Below, piece by piece: positions 37,901 to 49,900 of a stretch of DNA of 64,000 nt. The stretch lies in the NCBI RefSeq assembly GCF_002078875.1, contig NC_034411.1:8068271-8132270 (forward strand), written 5' to 3'. Every line of letters begins with the position of its first letter. Within the stretch, counting starts at the first letter, position 1. The DNA comes from Numida meleagris (lineage: Eukaryota > Chordata > Aves > Galliformes > Numididae). Below the pieces are notes generated by a model. It was not told the origin of the DNA, ran no database searches, and saw only the letters and a program-made list of their open reading frames with translations. A program made the position numbers and the translations under genes.

Positions 37901-40900
37901 TTACTGAGGAGAGGAGAGGAGAGGAGAGGAGAGGAGAGGAGAGGAGANNNNNNNNNNNNNNNNNNNNNNNNNNNNNNNNNNNNNNNNNNNNNNNNNNNNN
38001 NNNNNNNNNNNNNNNNNNNNNNNNNNNNNNNNNNNNNNNNNNNNNNNNNNNNNNNNNNNNNNNNNNNNNNNNNNNNNNNNNNNNNNNNNNNNNNNNNNNN
38101 NNNNNNNNNNNNNNNNNNNNNNNNNNNNNNNNNNNNNNNNNNNNNNNNNNNNNNNNNNNNNNNNNNNNNNNNNNNNNNNNNNNNNNNNNNNNNNNNNNNN
38201 NNNNNNNNNNNNNNNNNNNNNNNNNNNNNNNNNNNNNNNNNNNNNNNNNNNNNNNNNNNNNNNNNNNNNNNNNNNNNNNNNNNNNNNNNNNNNNNNNNNN
38301 NNGCGGAGAGGGAAAGGGAGAGGGAGCGGAGAGGGAAAGGGAGAGGGAGCGGAGAGGGAAAGGGAGAGGGAGCGGAGAGGGAGAGGGAGAGGAGAGATTG
38401 CAAAAATGACTCCATGGGTACTATGTTATCCTCTTTGGACCTCAGTCACTCCCGAAGATTCAAGATGAACTCTGCCTGCCCAGGCACCAGAGTCAGTGCC
38501 CTGAGGAATTTCTTCATATCTCAGGGATACGCAGGATGTGTACTCGCATGCCCTCACTGCCTCTCAGCACCAGCTGTACATGCAGTTTTGCTTTAGGAAC
38601 CTGTACCTCCAGTATTGCAATATCTCTTTCAGTCTCTGTCATCAAGAGTTTAAATACAGTTCAGATCAGTGTTAGTGGCCCAGCTCCAACAGAGGAGAAT
38701 TGCTGCAATTCGTTATCTTGACAAATTAACTGGTCTGAGGCAATTCCTTTTTGAGAGAGATACAATTAGCTAACTCTTGAACTCTAGCCTTGCTCCAGCA
38801 GTACAGCAAAGTCATGCACCTGCTCCAAAAGTTTCGATAATACAACTAATTACAACTAAGACATTTCCACCTGCAAATATATTCCTGCACCAGGAGCCAT
38901 AGTGTGCTGTGGTCATGCCTTGCTGTCCTCACGCTGCTGTTGTACCCGCTGTAGGGTGGGCTGATGGTGCAGCCTCTGCTGTAAAGGGCTCTGACCTGAG
39001 CTGACTGAACAAAAGCCTGTATGAAGACCCAGGTGATCTTGTTGAATAGCACCTAGGAAGTGGTACTGGTTGTGATCCCTCAGTCTGTATAGACCTGGTG
39101 AAAATGGGGTTACCACCAGGTGCGGGAGCTGATGCTCCAGCTTCCTTAGCCTCCTGTCTGGAGGAGCAGCTTTTTTCTGCCAAGAAAAGGGAAAGCATCC
39201 ACAGCTACATTGTACTTCAGCCTCATGCGGGCAGATGCAGTTCCCTTCTATTCTCTTTGGAAAGCAGCTCATGCCCTCCCCAGCAGTCACCCTTGGGCAT
39301 GGTCTTCCTTTGCACAAGCACTCCCAGCTACTATGAGATATCCCTCGACCATTCATCCAAGCCATTTTGGAAGCTCTATGTGGGATGATAAAGCTGTCCT
39401 GCAGAAGGCTTGTGTCTGCCTGGAGCCTCTTTTTATGGACCTGGTGGCTCAGAGGTTCCTAGAGCTCTGCTTTGAATTCCAAGCCTTCAGCATTCAAAAC
39501 ATTTAACCCTCAATTTCTTTTCCCCTTTATCAGTTTGGCCAACTTCCAGCTGGCAGCGTTTGTTTGCAGGCTTCCATCCTGAGTCTTGTGCTTGCAGATG
39601 TCTCTCTGTCTCAATTAACCCCCTGAAAGGGTTTTCCTCTCCCCTGGCTGGTGCATCCCCTTTCTACTCTCTGCCTGGCGGTCAGGAGCTGGCGGGGAGC
39701 AGCAGGGTCCCTTGGCTGGAGGTGCCAGGCAAAGGGTGTGCCCCGCATGCAGTGTCAGGGCAAGCAGGGGAGGAACACGCTGCAGCACTTGCTTGGCATG
39801 CTCTGGGCTGGGGCTTGCAGTGCTGGAGGCCCTTGAGCCTCTGTGGCATCTCTGGAGCACCACAGAAGAAAGATCAGATCTTCCCAGTGTGCTTTTGCTG
39901 AGATGCTCCGGAGCATGCACCCAAGCAGTGGGATCGTCGGTGCTCAGTAGCACAGCCTTCCTCTAAAACTAGATGGTCACTTAAAATGAGACAAAAAAAA
40001 GGTCTAAAGTACCACTTACCGAACAAAGAAAATGCCTAGTCACCAGGAGCATCCTCCCTCCTGCGCCTGCTGTAATTGCTCAACACAAGCAGCCCTGGGC
40101 GGCCGGGCTGAGCCTCAGCACTCCAGCTCCTTCACATGCACCAGCAGCCGAGAGGAGAGCTGCTCCCTGCTGCCAAGATTACAGGCAAACTTCACACGGT
40201 TTGGGCTACCCGATAGCATCTGGAGGCGTGAGGTCTCCATTGCTGGGACACCAGTCAGACCTTTGGGCGGAGAGGACCTGGAGTTGAAGCAAATCCTTGT
40301 CTGTTCAGGTTTTCCGCTGGCGACCCATCACAGCTTGGTGCTACCACATCTGGATCCGTAAGACACACCTTCTTCTTTACATTAAGTAGTATTGGCACTG
40401 CTAGCATAATTTCTGAGGAACCTGATTACCTAGGCTCCAGGGAGATTTAAAACGATCTGTTCAGCCTATATAGTGGTTAGCTTAATCTTGTGTATAATTC
40501 TAGCAGAGCAAATGAGTAGTAAAGATTGAAATCTCTGTCGGAGCTAGTGAGGACTTGGCATTTCCACACAAAGAAAGCTTAAAGCCGGGTTTCACTGCAA
40601 GCTACAGAAGGCTGCTAAGTGCCATAGTCTGTCTGCCCTACTCAAAAAAAGAGTTGTTTGTAAATGTTAACTGCTTCTTTACTAGTATCACGTCACTTTC
40701 ATTTCAGTTATTCCTTTTCCTGGCTCACCCGCCGAAGCTGTTTTGCTGCTGCTAATATGCCTAATATCCAATCAGTGAAATAATGACATGTTGTGCTCAC
40801 GCTAAGAGTTGCTGCTACTTAGTAGTGATTGAAGTGCCTTATCTTCTCAAGTATCAAATTGTTAAATTACAGCACAAATGGGAGATATTCCGATTGAATG

Positions 40901-43900
40901 TGCCTTTTCCAGCTCTTGGCAGCAGCAGCTGTTCTCAATGAGTTCTGAAAGTACTGTAAAAACAGTATTTCAACAAGTAATGTTTGTCAAATGAAGGCAT
41001 GGCAGCTCTGGGAATTAACAAAATAATGCAAAAGTAATCTGAAATAAGAAGCCGTAGAAAACTAGAGCAGAAGAAGCAGAGTTTATATTCCCAACACCCC
41101 CCGACAAACCTGGCTGCTCTGAAGTGGTTTCCCTACAGGAAACTGAACGATTTTAGTAGATTCTGTTTAATTAAGAAAGACAGTGTTGGGAAAACAGTTG
41201 TTCCCAGAAGAAAGAGAGCTGCCCATATTCCTGTCGGTAGTGCTGTCCTCTCTGATTTGGTACCTGGGGAGGTAACCTGCTGGCTGTAGAAATGCCTCCA
41301 CGTAGGTTGGGTGATGCCTCCTTCATTTTTTTTTCCTTTAAAAAGTCTAAATCACACCGGCATGAGAGATGGAATTCAGCACACCAAAATTATAATAATA
41401 ATTACAAAATAGAGAATGGCTCACGTAATACAAGGAGATAGGTATTTATTAATGCGGAAGTAGCTGTTCAAGTAAAAAGTGAATTTTGTTGAAGTGCCTA
41501 AATCAAAAGGTGTGGTAGTTGGGGTTGTTACTGTGGTGTCTACAGCATTCCCTCTACCTCACCATCTGTGTTCCTTTGGAGCTTTGATTTGTCTCTTTCC
41601 CAAACAGTGCCACCACGTCCTTCTTTCTTTAAGGAGAGGAGCGGCGTGCCTGAAGTCTGCGTGGTTCACTGGGAGTTCATTGGGATATATTTGCAACTCC
41701 TGAAGCAAAAACCTGATATTGTATCTTTAGCGGGAGTTACATTTTTTGAACTTATTGAATTTTTCAAAGATCAGCATGAAGAGTTCTGATTAAATGCTTG
41801 CTTCAGCGTTTTAAAGGCTCCTTGTGTCCCCGTTGCCTAAGGAGGTCGTGCATTAGGATTGCTCTGTAAACATCAGATTGTACAGAATTGGCTCTGCATA
41901 CCATGCCGAGCACACAGCGGAGAAGTCAAATGGCTTATCATTCACTTATCAACTAGTTTATTTTTCATGCCAAAAAGGCTGGGTTTTTACAAGAGCAGCT
42001 GCTACTTTGTAAATAATGTAATGGCTTCTGTTAAGTAGGGCTGTCGGGTTTGCAAACAATATTCAAAGAAGGTTTTCGTTTTGCTGTGTGATTGCATGCT
42101 TTCAAATGGTTTTTTTTTATCCCTGGGAGCCCAGTGGAGGAAGCTGGAGAATGGAAACGGCTTCTGATTTGCAGACACAGATCCAGCGGAGGATAGACAC
42201 AGTTAAATAGCAACACAGGGAAGGCTGAGGTCTCAGAAGGTGTACGTTGTGTTTGGAGTGCATCCTGCTCCTTAAAGCACAGGAGAATTTTCAGGAGACT
42301 TCTGAAGAAATATCCTGGGCTCTTTCTGCCAGGTGCTATAGGTGGATTAAGAGCAGCCATCAGGAAATTGAGGAAATACAGAATGCACCTTGTGCGGTTG
42401 TGTGGGTACAACATTACCCTAATACTGTTTGTGCCAACAGGGATTTAGTAGATAAATATTTCTAGCATGATTTAATTCATACTACTGCATCTGATAAATG
42501 ACTTTACTGTTGAAACAATGCTAGCCAAGATACCAACTCTCAAGATTTCAAAATTCAAATTCAGATTCAAATCCCCTTCTCCCAGGGAAAACAGGCCGAT
42601 GCCCCACAACAAAAACATGTATCTTTACTGTAGGGTGCTCACATCAGGTTTTGTGGCTCTGAACCACACGTGGCATCTGATCATACCTAATGTCACACTG
42701 CAACACGGCAGTTGTACACCCAGACAGGACAGGCTCAACGTTAGCAACCTGAGTTCAGTATCAGCTATTAGACTGAGATATGAAAAAGCAGAGAAATCCA
42801 TTTGCATTCCCCACAGGTGAGAACTGCTCTCATCCCCAGTCTGGGTTCTGAGCAGGGAAGAGAACATGCGAGGCAACATGACGATGGGAAGAGATCAAAG
42901 CTGACCAAATCTTATTTTGGTTCTCAGTATACCCTCCTCTCCTGGTATTTCTCAGGCTTTTACATTCCAAAATGCCACTGCTCCGTGGAGTAATGGGAAA
43001 CCATGAAAAACAGACACTGGTGAAAAGAAATTAAAAAAAAAACAGATGAATGACACCAGCTTGACTCACCCTGTGTGGTTTAGCCTTCATTTTTAGAAAG
43101 CTAGAGGGTTTGATGTTGCCAAGCACCTGATGAACAGGCAGAGTGTGGTAGAGAGAACCATATTCCCAAGCAAAGGGTGTCAACACCCATCCTGCGAGAG
43201 CACTGCTGGATTTTGCCTGAGCATACAGCAGCAGGAATGCTGTGTAAGCCCCTTCCCAGGGCAACTCACACACACCCAAAGCAGCTTCTCCTGTGCCTTT
43301 TAAGTTACTGGTATTGTTTCCCTTCTTCTCATGGCTGCTCACTGCACAGGCTTCAAGAAGAGACCTTCAGAGGAACCCGTTTCACTTGCCCTAGAGCTTC
43401 CTAGACACAGAGCATTGCTCATGTTTCTTCCCTCCTTTTTTTTTTTTCCTCTTTGTATTTTTTATTCAAGATAAAGGAAAAATGTACCAAAGCTGGTTTA
43501 TTATTCAAGGCAAGTCTATTATTTATTTATCACAGTGTTGTGTGCATGCTTGGGGGTGTCGCCCCCAACCGAGCTGGCTGCTCACAGCGATTCTCTACGT
43601 TATTCCCTCCTTGGGAAAGGGCAGTTCCAAGAAGATAGGGTACTTGAGGAAGCCCAGTTGGCTGTCACACGTCACCCTCCCTCACATCACAGACTCTAAT
43701 AATATCTGGGTAGCATGGAGTGTAGGAATAGTCTGTAGCAATCTGACAGCATTAGCTTTTTAGGACTGAGAGATGCAGAAACGCTTACAAGTAGCTTTGC
43801 CCTCCTAATCTGGTGAGCATCCTGAGTCTCTGGTCAAAATGTAAAGTAGCAGTATAGCAGTGCTCACAGGAGCATTATGTTCTCTGCACTGCCCATGGTG

Positions 43901-46900
43901 TTGCCATGGGTATCGTGCAGATTAGCTTATACAGGATCCAGGAGGACAGAGAACAAGGGCAGAAAAACAGGATTAAAAAAAGAAAAAAAAATAAATGCAA
44001 AAGGGTCTTATGATTTCAAGAAAAAAATCTTTTAGAGTCTATATCTGTAACAGCATTTTTCCTTAATCCAAATTCTGCCAGCCTGTGGTTTGATTATGTT
44101 GTTTATTTATTTTAAGTGTCATACCTTGAATATACAGTTCCTCCTCTGTATTTCCAAGCTATTTGGGTATTTTCAAGCAATTCCCCTCCCCAGAGGGCTC
44201 AGACTGGAATTTGGGAATGGAAGGCCCATCCTTCATGTATCTGAAGGCTTCAGGACTCGGTCATTGACTAAAATATTTTGGAACAAAGATAAGAATAATT
44301 CAGGAAACGTGATGATGTGGACATGGTTAGTGGGCATAGTGGGGATGAGCTGACAGTTGGACTAGATGATCTTAGCAGTCTTTCCAACCTTAATAATTCT
44401 ATGATCCTAAGGAGGGAGTTACAAAGCATGGGGGACCTGTCCAGTGGGTCAGACTTGGATCTGTATAGCAGCTGCTGCTGGTAGTCACCTACTTGGCCTC
44501 CTTTTCAAGGCAAGAAGTCAAGGGTGAAAGGTGCATAAGTGTATAGTTTTCTGTGACACCTCAGACAAGCAGCTGGCAACTTGCTTGGTGCTTTTGCATT
44601 GAGCCAGCCTGATCCCATAACTTGCTTGGTCTTAACAGAGCTCCTGGGGCATGCAGATGAAGAGGACACATCACACGAGGCCTTCGTCAGTCAGGTCCTG
44701 GAGCACGAAACCGAGCGCGATGTGCCCACGGCCAGCCCAGCCACTCTGGCCTCTTCCCACAGGTGAGCTGAGCCACTGTGCTTGTTCCTGATGGCCCCAG
44801 TTGTCATGCACCATCACAACCACTTTCAAATTAAAACACTTGGGTAGATGCACGCCTGCTTCAACAAATGTGCAGAAGAGAGAAATGCAGCAATGGAAAT
44901 GCTGCGCTTGGTAGGTGTGGGTGTAAGCAGCTCTTCTAGACATCCAGTGTGACCTTCACTGGAGTCTCCAAGCTGATCACCAGCCCTGGGATCAAAATCC
45001 CCAGGATTGTCTTTTGAGAGCATGCTTCTTCTGAAGTTGAATAAAACCTGGCACTTGCTCACTGTGAGAGAAACAAAGGGGCTGGCCTCTGCTTTTCTGG
45101 GAAGTGTGGGTATGGTTTTGTTGCTCACTACCATATCTAAAGGGAAGTGGGAAGCAAATGAATGAGGCCAGGCTCTTCTCAGTGCGGTGTAGTGATAGGA
45201 CAAGGAGCAATGGTCTAAAACTTGAACATAGGAAGTTCCATACAAACATGTGAAAGAAATTCTTTATGGTAAAGGTGATGCAGCACTGGAACAGGCTGCC
45301 AGGTGGTGGAGTCTTCTTCTATGGAGATATTCAAGACCTACCTGGCCACCGACATGTGCGACCTATTGGAAATTAGAATGAAATAGCTCTTCATAGAGAT
45401 TAAAAAATAGTTTGCTTCTCCTATTTTTCTTGATAGAAAAGAAACAGTCATTTATTTCCAGTGAGTATATTTTCTGTCCCTATTGTATGTGAAAGCATTG
45501 TTAGTAAATTTAGCGTGAGTACAGCTTTGAACTTCCACATTGGCGAGTCATCCTATTTGTATACAGTTGTGCTGAGCACATTTTGTGTGGGCAAGAATCA
45601 TATTTCTGGCTCCTCTCTCTGGCCAGGATACTCCAGAATTACTGGAGACTTGGCTGTCTAATCTGAGGCATCAGGAGACAGCATGCTTTGTGATGGGTAG
45701 ATAGTTAAGCAGCATTTTAGGAAATGTCTTCGAATTGGTTCAACATAGGAACCCAAAATTGGAACATACGTGCTTTCTGTTGCCACTGTGCATTTACCTG
45801 AAACATGGCAACAGTTATGCCTTAAAATACAGTGAAGTGCATGGAATCAGAGCTGCAGAGTGCCTTGCAGCTGAGCGTCTAAGGAAGTGCACAGCAACAT
45901 TGTTATTCTAACCATTTTCCCCCATCATAAATGCATATCTGACATTTTCACTGTCCACTTCTCCACAGCCTCCAACCACTACCTGCAGTTTCAAAATCAA
46001 TAACCAGGACACATTCTCCCCCCTCCAAAGGCCCTCTGTTGTTCATTAGCTTGGACATTTTTTTGTTTTGTTATTGACTTCCTCCATTCCTCACACTGTT
46101 TAACGCTAGTTTTCATTGTTTATGTATTCTGCTCACCGATGAGATAAATGTACAACCTGAATCATTCCCTATTTGCTCCTGAAGTCTTTCAAGACAAAAA
46201 AAAAAAAAAAAAAAAAGAAAATTCCGTTTTTGTAATAGATTTACTATGATTCTTTTCTGTTCCCTACCCCCATGCACCATGCAGCCTCCAAAAGCCGTGC
46301 TTTGTGTGTATTACTGTAGGCACCTTGTTGATTTGCCTCCTCAGCATCACTGAAATCCATGAGACATTGTCTTGAAGGGCTTGATTTGCAGTCTGGGGGG
46401 CAACATTAGCCTATAGCTTTTGTTTGCTTCGTTCCCCTGCACCCAGGCATACCATGACATCATACAGCAGACATCTCTTCTGGTAGCATGACGAGCTCAG
46501 CTCTGTGCTCAGGAGAGCTGCCCCAAGCTTAGTGCAAGGGGTTGTATCGCTGCTCTCGTTGTGAGCTGCCCAGTGTTCACCAGTGCCACAAGTCCCCCCT
46601 GGGTCATGCACCACGTCTTGAGGCTGTATCTGACTTAACAGCTGAACCTGCTGTGAGAAGAGGATGGGACCAGATGGCCTTCAGAGGCCCTTTCTAACCT
46701 AACATCCAACTTCCTAATGTTCTTTGCAAGTCAAGCATCAATGTTTGGTGTCATTAAAACCCCACGACCTTATTTGTGGAAATAAATCAGAAGTCTCACA
46801 AAGTCGGTACATGCTGACATACACTTGGCATGCATGAATTCAGATGCACGTGACAAAGTTACCAGGCTCTGCTGCCTTTGGGTAGCAGCAGCCCCCCACA

Positions 46901-49900
46901 CCTCTGTAGGACACCAGGATGGGGTGTTGTCAGTACTCAGCAAGAACAGCACTCAATGGCTGCTCTTTGTTCTTTCCCAGAGTCTTTTATTCATCGGCTT
47001 TGACTCTGTGTCTTTGTACCAGCTAGTCGCATCCCAAAGTCATTGACTTGTGTCCCTGCCAAACATCAGCACCCCATCAGACCCAGATACAATCCCAAAT
47101 GTCTGTCTCACCCAAGGTTCTGGAAGCTCATCTTCAGCACATACCTCAACTACTTCTCCTGTATTTAAACATAGACCATGCTTTTGTTTTGGAACAGCTG
47201 AGATGTATCTCGTGAATTACACCTCGGCAAAGGCCCCAGGCAATCTCTGAAGACGCTCTGCTTAGCTTAATAAACCTGTTACTCCCTCAGGGAGCATGCG
47301 TGTAACAGAAGTGCAGTTTTCAGGCTGCATAATTAACAAATCAATTAACTCTTAACAGCACCATCTCCCTTCTGGCTCTGCCTAACAAGGAAGGGCAGAT
47401 TCTGCAACCAGGACAAAAATGATCAATCGTAAAATAGTCTTGAAGATATATTTATCTGAGAACTTATTCTAGGCAAACTCTAGCTGCTGGTTTTGCCCTA
47501 ACAGTCAGAAAGCAAAAAACTTAGTTTGAGGCTAAAATGAGTTTTACAGATGGCAGAGAAAACTGGAGTAACTCTGTGATGTTTTATGGAAGTAGCAGCA
47601 TGTGGTGTCAGTGCCAACATGTAATCAGCTTTCCAAACAGTGCACACACACAGTTATGGGCATGAAGACTGCTGGATGGTGCTCCAGGTAGGGGAATTTA
47701 TTTGCTGTGTGGTTTCTTCCACTGTACCACAGACCAGGGGACATTTTACAAGTCTCATCGCTGACTTAGGTGTTGACCATTACCATTCTGCCCTTCCAAA
47801 TGGCAGATACGTTATAGCCCAGCCCAGCATGTTCTCTCTCATTATTCTTTTTTTCTATTTGTTTTTCTATTTGTGGGAATGTTCTGATCAACATAACTCT
47901 TTTGCTGCCTGTAAATAAGGACAGTATTTTTACAAGATCTGGTATTTTTACAAGATCTCAGTGGTTTTTATCTTAAAACTTTCCTGTCGCTTTTCGCATA
48001 CTGAGAAATAGACGTATTTCCACTCATCTACAAAGTTGCTATGCAAAGCTCAGAGGCATGCTTGTATATTTTGAACCTCTAGCATCACTCTTGAAGCGTT
48101 AAGAGCAGACTGCCTGGCAGTCTTTCCTATCTGTATACCTGGGCAATGAAATCAGCATAGAGAGGGAGAACCAGAGAGCTCATCCTTCAACCCTGCTCAG
48201 CCCTGATGAAGGCAACGGGAGCTTCACGTGCCTCAGGAAGGTGACAGCAGCAAACAGACATGGCATGTCAGGCAAATTAATCAGTTAGCACGTGCACAGC
48301 ACCTTGACAATACAAAATTAACTCTTATTAGCCAATACATGCTCGAGATGCGTTGAGGTGCACTGCACAGCCTCTTGATTCCAGACAAAGGTCCTGTTGA
48401 TTAAATTAGAGTGCTATATGGCCACATTAGCTCGCTTGATGCACAAAAAGTTTTGAAAAAGAAATTGGGCTTCGTCACATGAGCACCACGTAGATTTAAT
48501 GGAAATTTTTTCCAGCGTTCACAAAACAAAGAAAAATCAATACAATGTCTGCCAACTGTTCCACTGAAAACATTCTATAACCTACAGCGCCGAGAATCCC
48601 GAGCCAAGATAAACCACTGCCACTGACAGAAAATACTGACAATTATTTTGCGTTGATTCAATTTGGCCCAGCCTGGGCTGACCTTGTTTATTCATCTCGG
48701 TCTCCTAATTCATATTAACTTGGCATCCGGACGGAACATGTGGCACATGGGCTGAAGACCCACTTCAGTATCTGAGGCTCAGATAAATGCAGTGCATTGA
48801 GTACTTCCAGTGCCTTGAGCTCTTAGGTAGATTTATATGCATTAGACAGAACTGGTTAAGTTCCTTTTATCCCCGCTGGGCTTTTCATGTCTGTTGACAG
48901 TCAAACTGGAAGCTGGGTAAAAGTAACATCTTCTTCTAAGCCTTCAGATATACATGAAATCCTCCCAGTACTGGTCAATTTTAAAGACATGTCCAAAGAG
49001 GATGGACGGTTTTAAGCTCTTTTAAAACATAAAAATAGAAGGGTTATGGCAATTTGGCAGCCAAAAAAGCAATTTACAGGTCTCAGCAGAATCAAAGGCT
49101 GTGTGTAAGAAAGCTGATCAAGATACTACAGAGTAGATAATGGGGTTGAAGAGCAGAAGAATCCCTTCATTTTTGCAACTGGCATAATCTGGTCTCCAAT
49201 GAAGTTTCTTAGTTTCTTTTACTGAACCAATAAAGCTTAGTAAGACCTGGAGCTGCATTACTGCAGCTTAAGCATGGCTCGGGAAAGCCAGTGAGGAGTG
49301 TTGCTTTTAGTTGCACGGCAGATGCCCAGCTGCTTGCATAGCCATCACTCCACTGGTAGGAGGGAAAAAGAGGCATTGGGAAAATCTGAGCTTTTCAAGC
49401 TGTTCCAGTTTGTGCCCATTGTCCCTTTTCCTGTCTCTGGGCACGGCTGAAAAGAGCCTGGCCCCATCCACTTGTCTCCCGCCCATTAGATATTTATACG
49501 CTTTGATAAGACCTGCTCTGCAGCACCTCCCTTGCTCCCTCCCCTCCTATCACATCTGCTTTGTTTTTAAGACCCACTCGCTGTGAACTGGCGGAGGACA
49601 GTGCCGAGGAGCCTGGAGCAGGTGTTGCCTCCCTGACGGAGGAACCTTTTTCTGGGCACCAGGAAGGTAAGTGGCCAGGTTGCTTCTGAGCCTCCACAGC
49701 GGGATGGAGATGGAAAAGTAACGGTTCTTGATATCTAGACAAAGAGTTTGGGTTTAGGAATTAAATAAGCCTTGAGCTTGTTTTGCCCAGCAGGGAGAGG
49801 GATGGGGGCTTCTATGGCAGCTGCCAGGTGCCAGCTGGGGCTCCTGGTCCCAGCTCTCAGGTCATAAAGTCAGTCCCCTGATCTTGTGAAGCTCCTGATC

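Larger units (their letters stand above)
22242..44638 (+). other. WDPCP intron between exons b and c (22.4 kb)
   Basis: The largest complete intron in the window. It contains a possible alternative exon (23708-23801), CR1 ends (27872, 29430, 34687, 44310), a MIR-like relic (36210), a TG-rich microsatellite (34523-34580), a GA-rich repeat block with an assembly gap (37905-38397), poly(A) runs, and a candidate regulatory patch near 29750-30240. I see no well-supported gene inside. Confidence 0.7.
44763..49571 (+). other. WDPCP intron between exons c and d
   Basis: 4.8 kb with CR1 pieces (45120, 46640), a 21-base poly(A) run (46196-46216), an 18-bp tandem duplication (47924-47958) and a candidate regulatory patch (48260-48730). 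Confidence 0.7.

Noticed and set aside
37771..38596. Open frames crossing the N block at 37.9-38.3 kb
   Set aside because: N codons are counted as open. The flanks are GA simple repeats.
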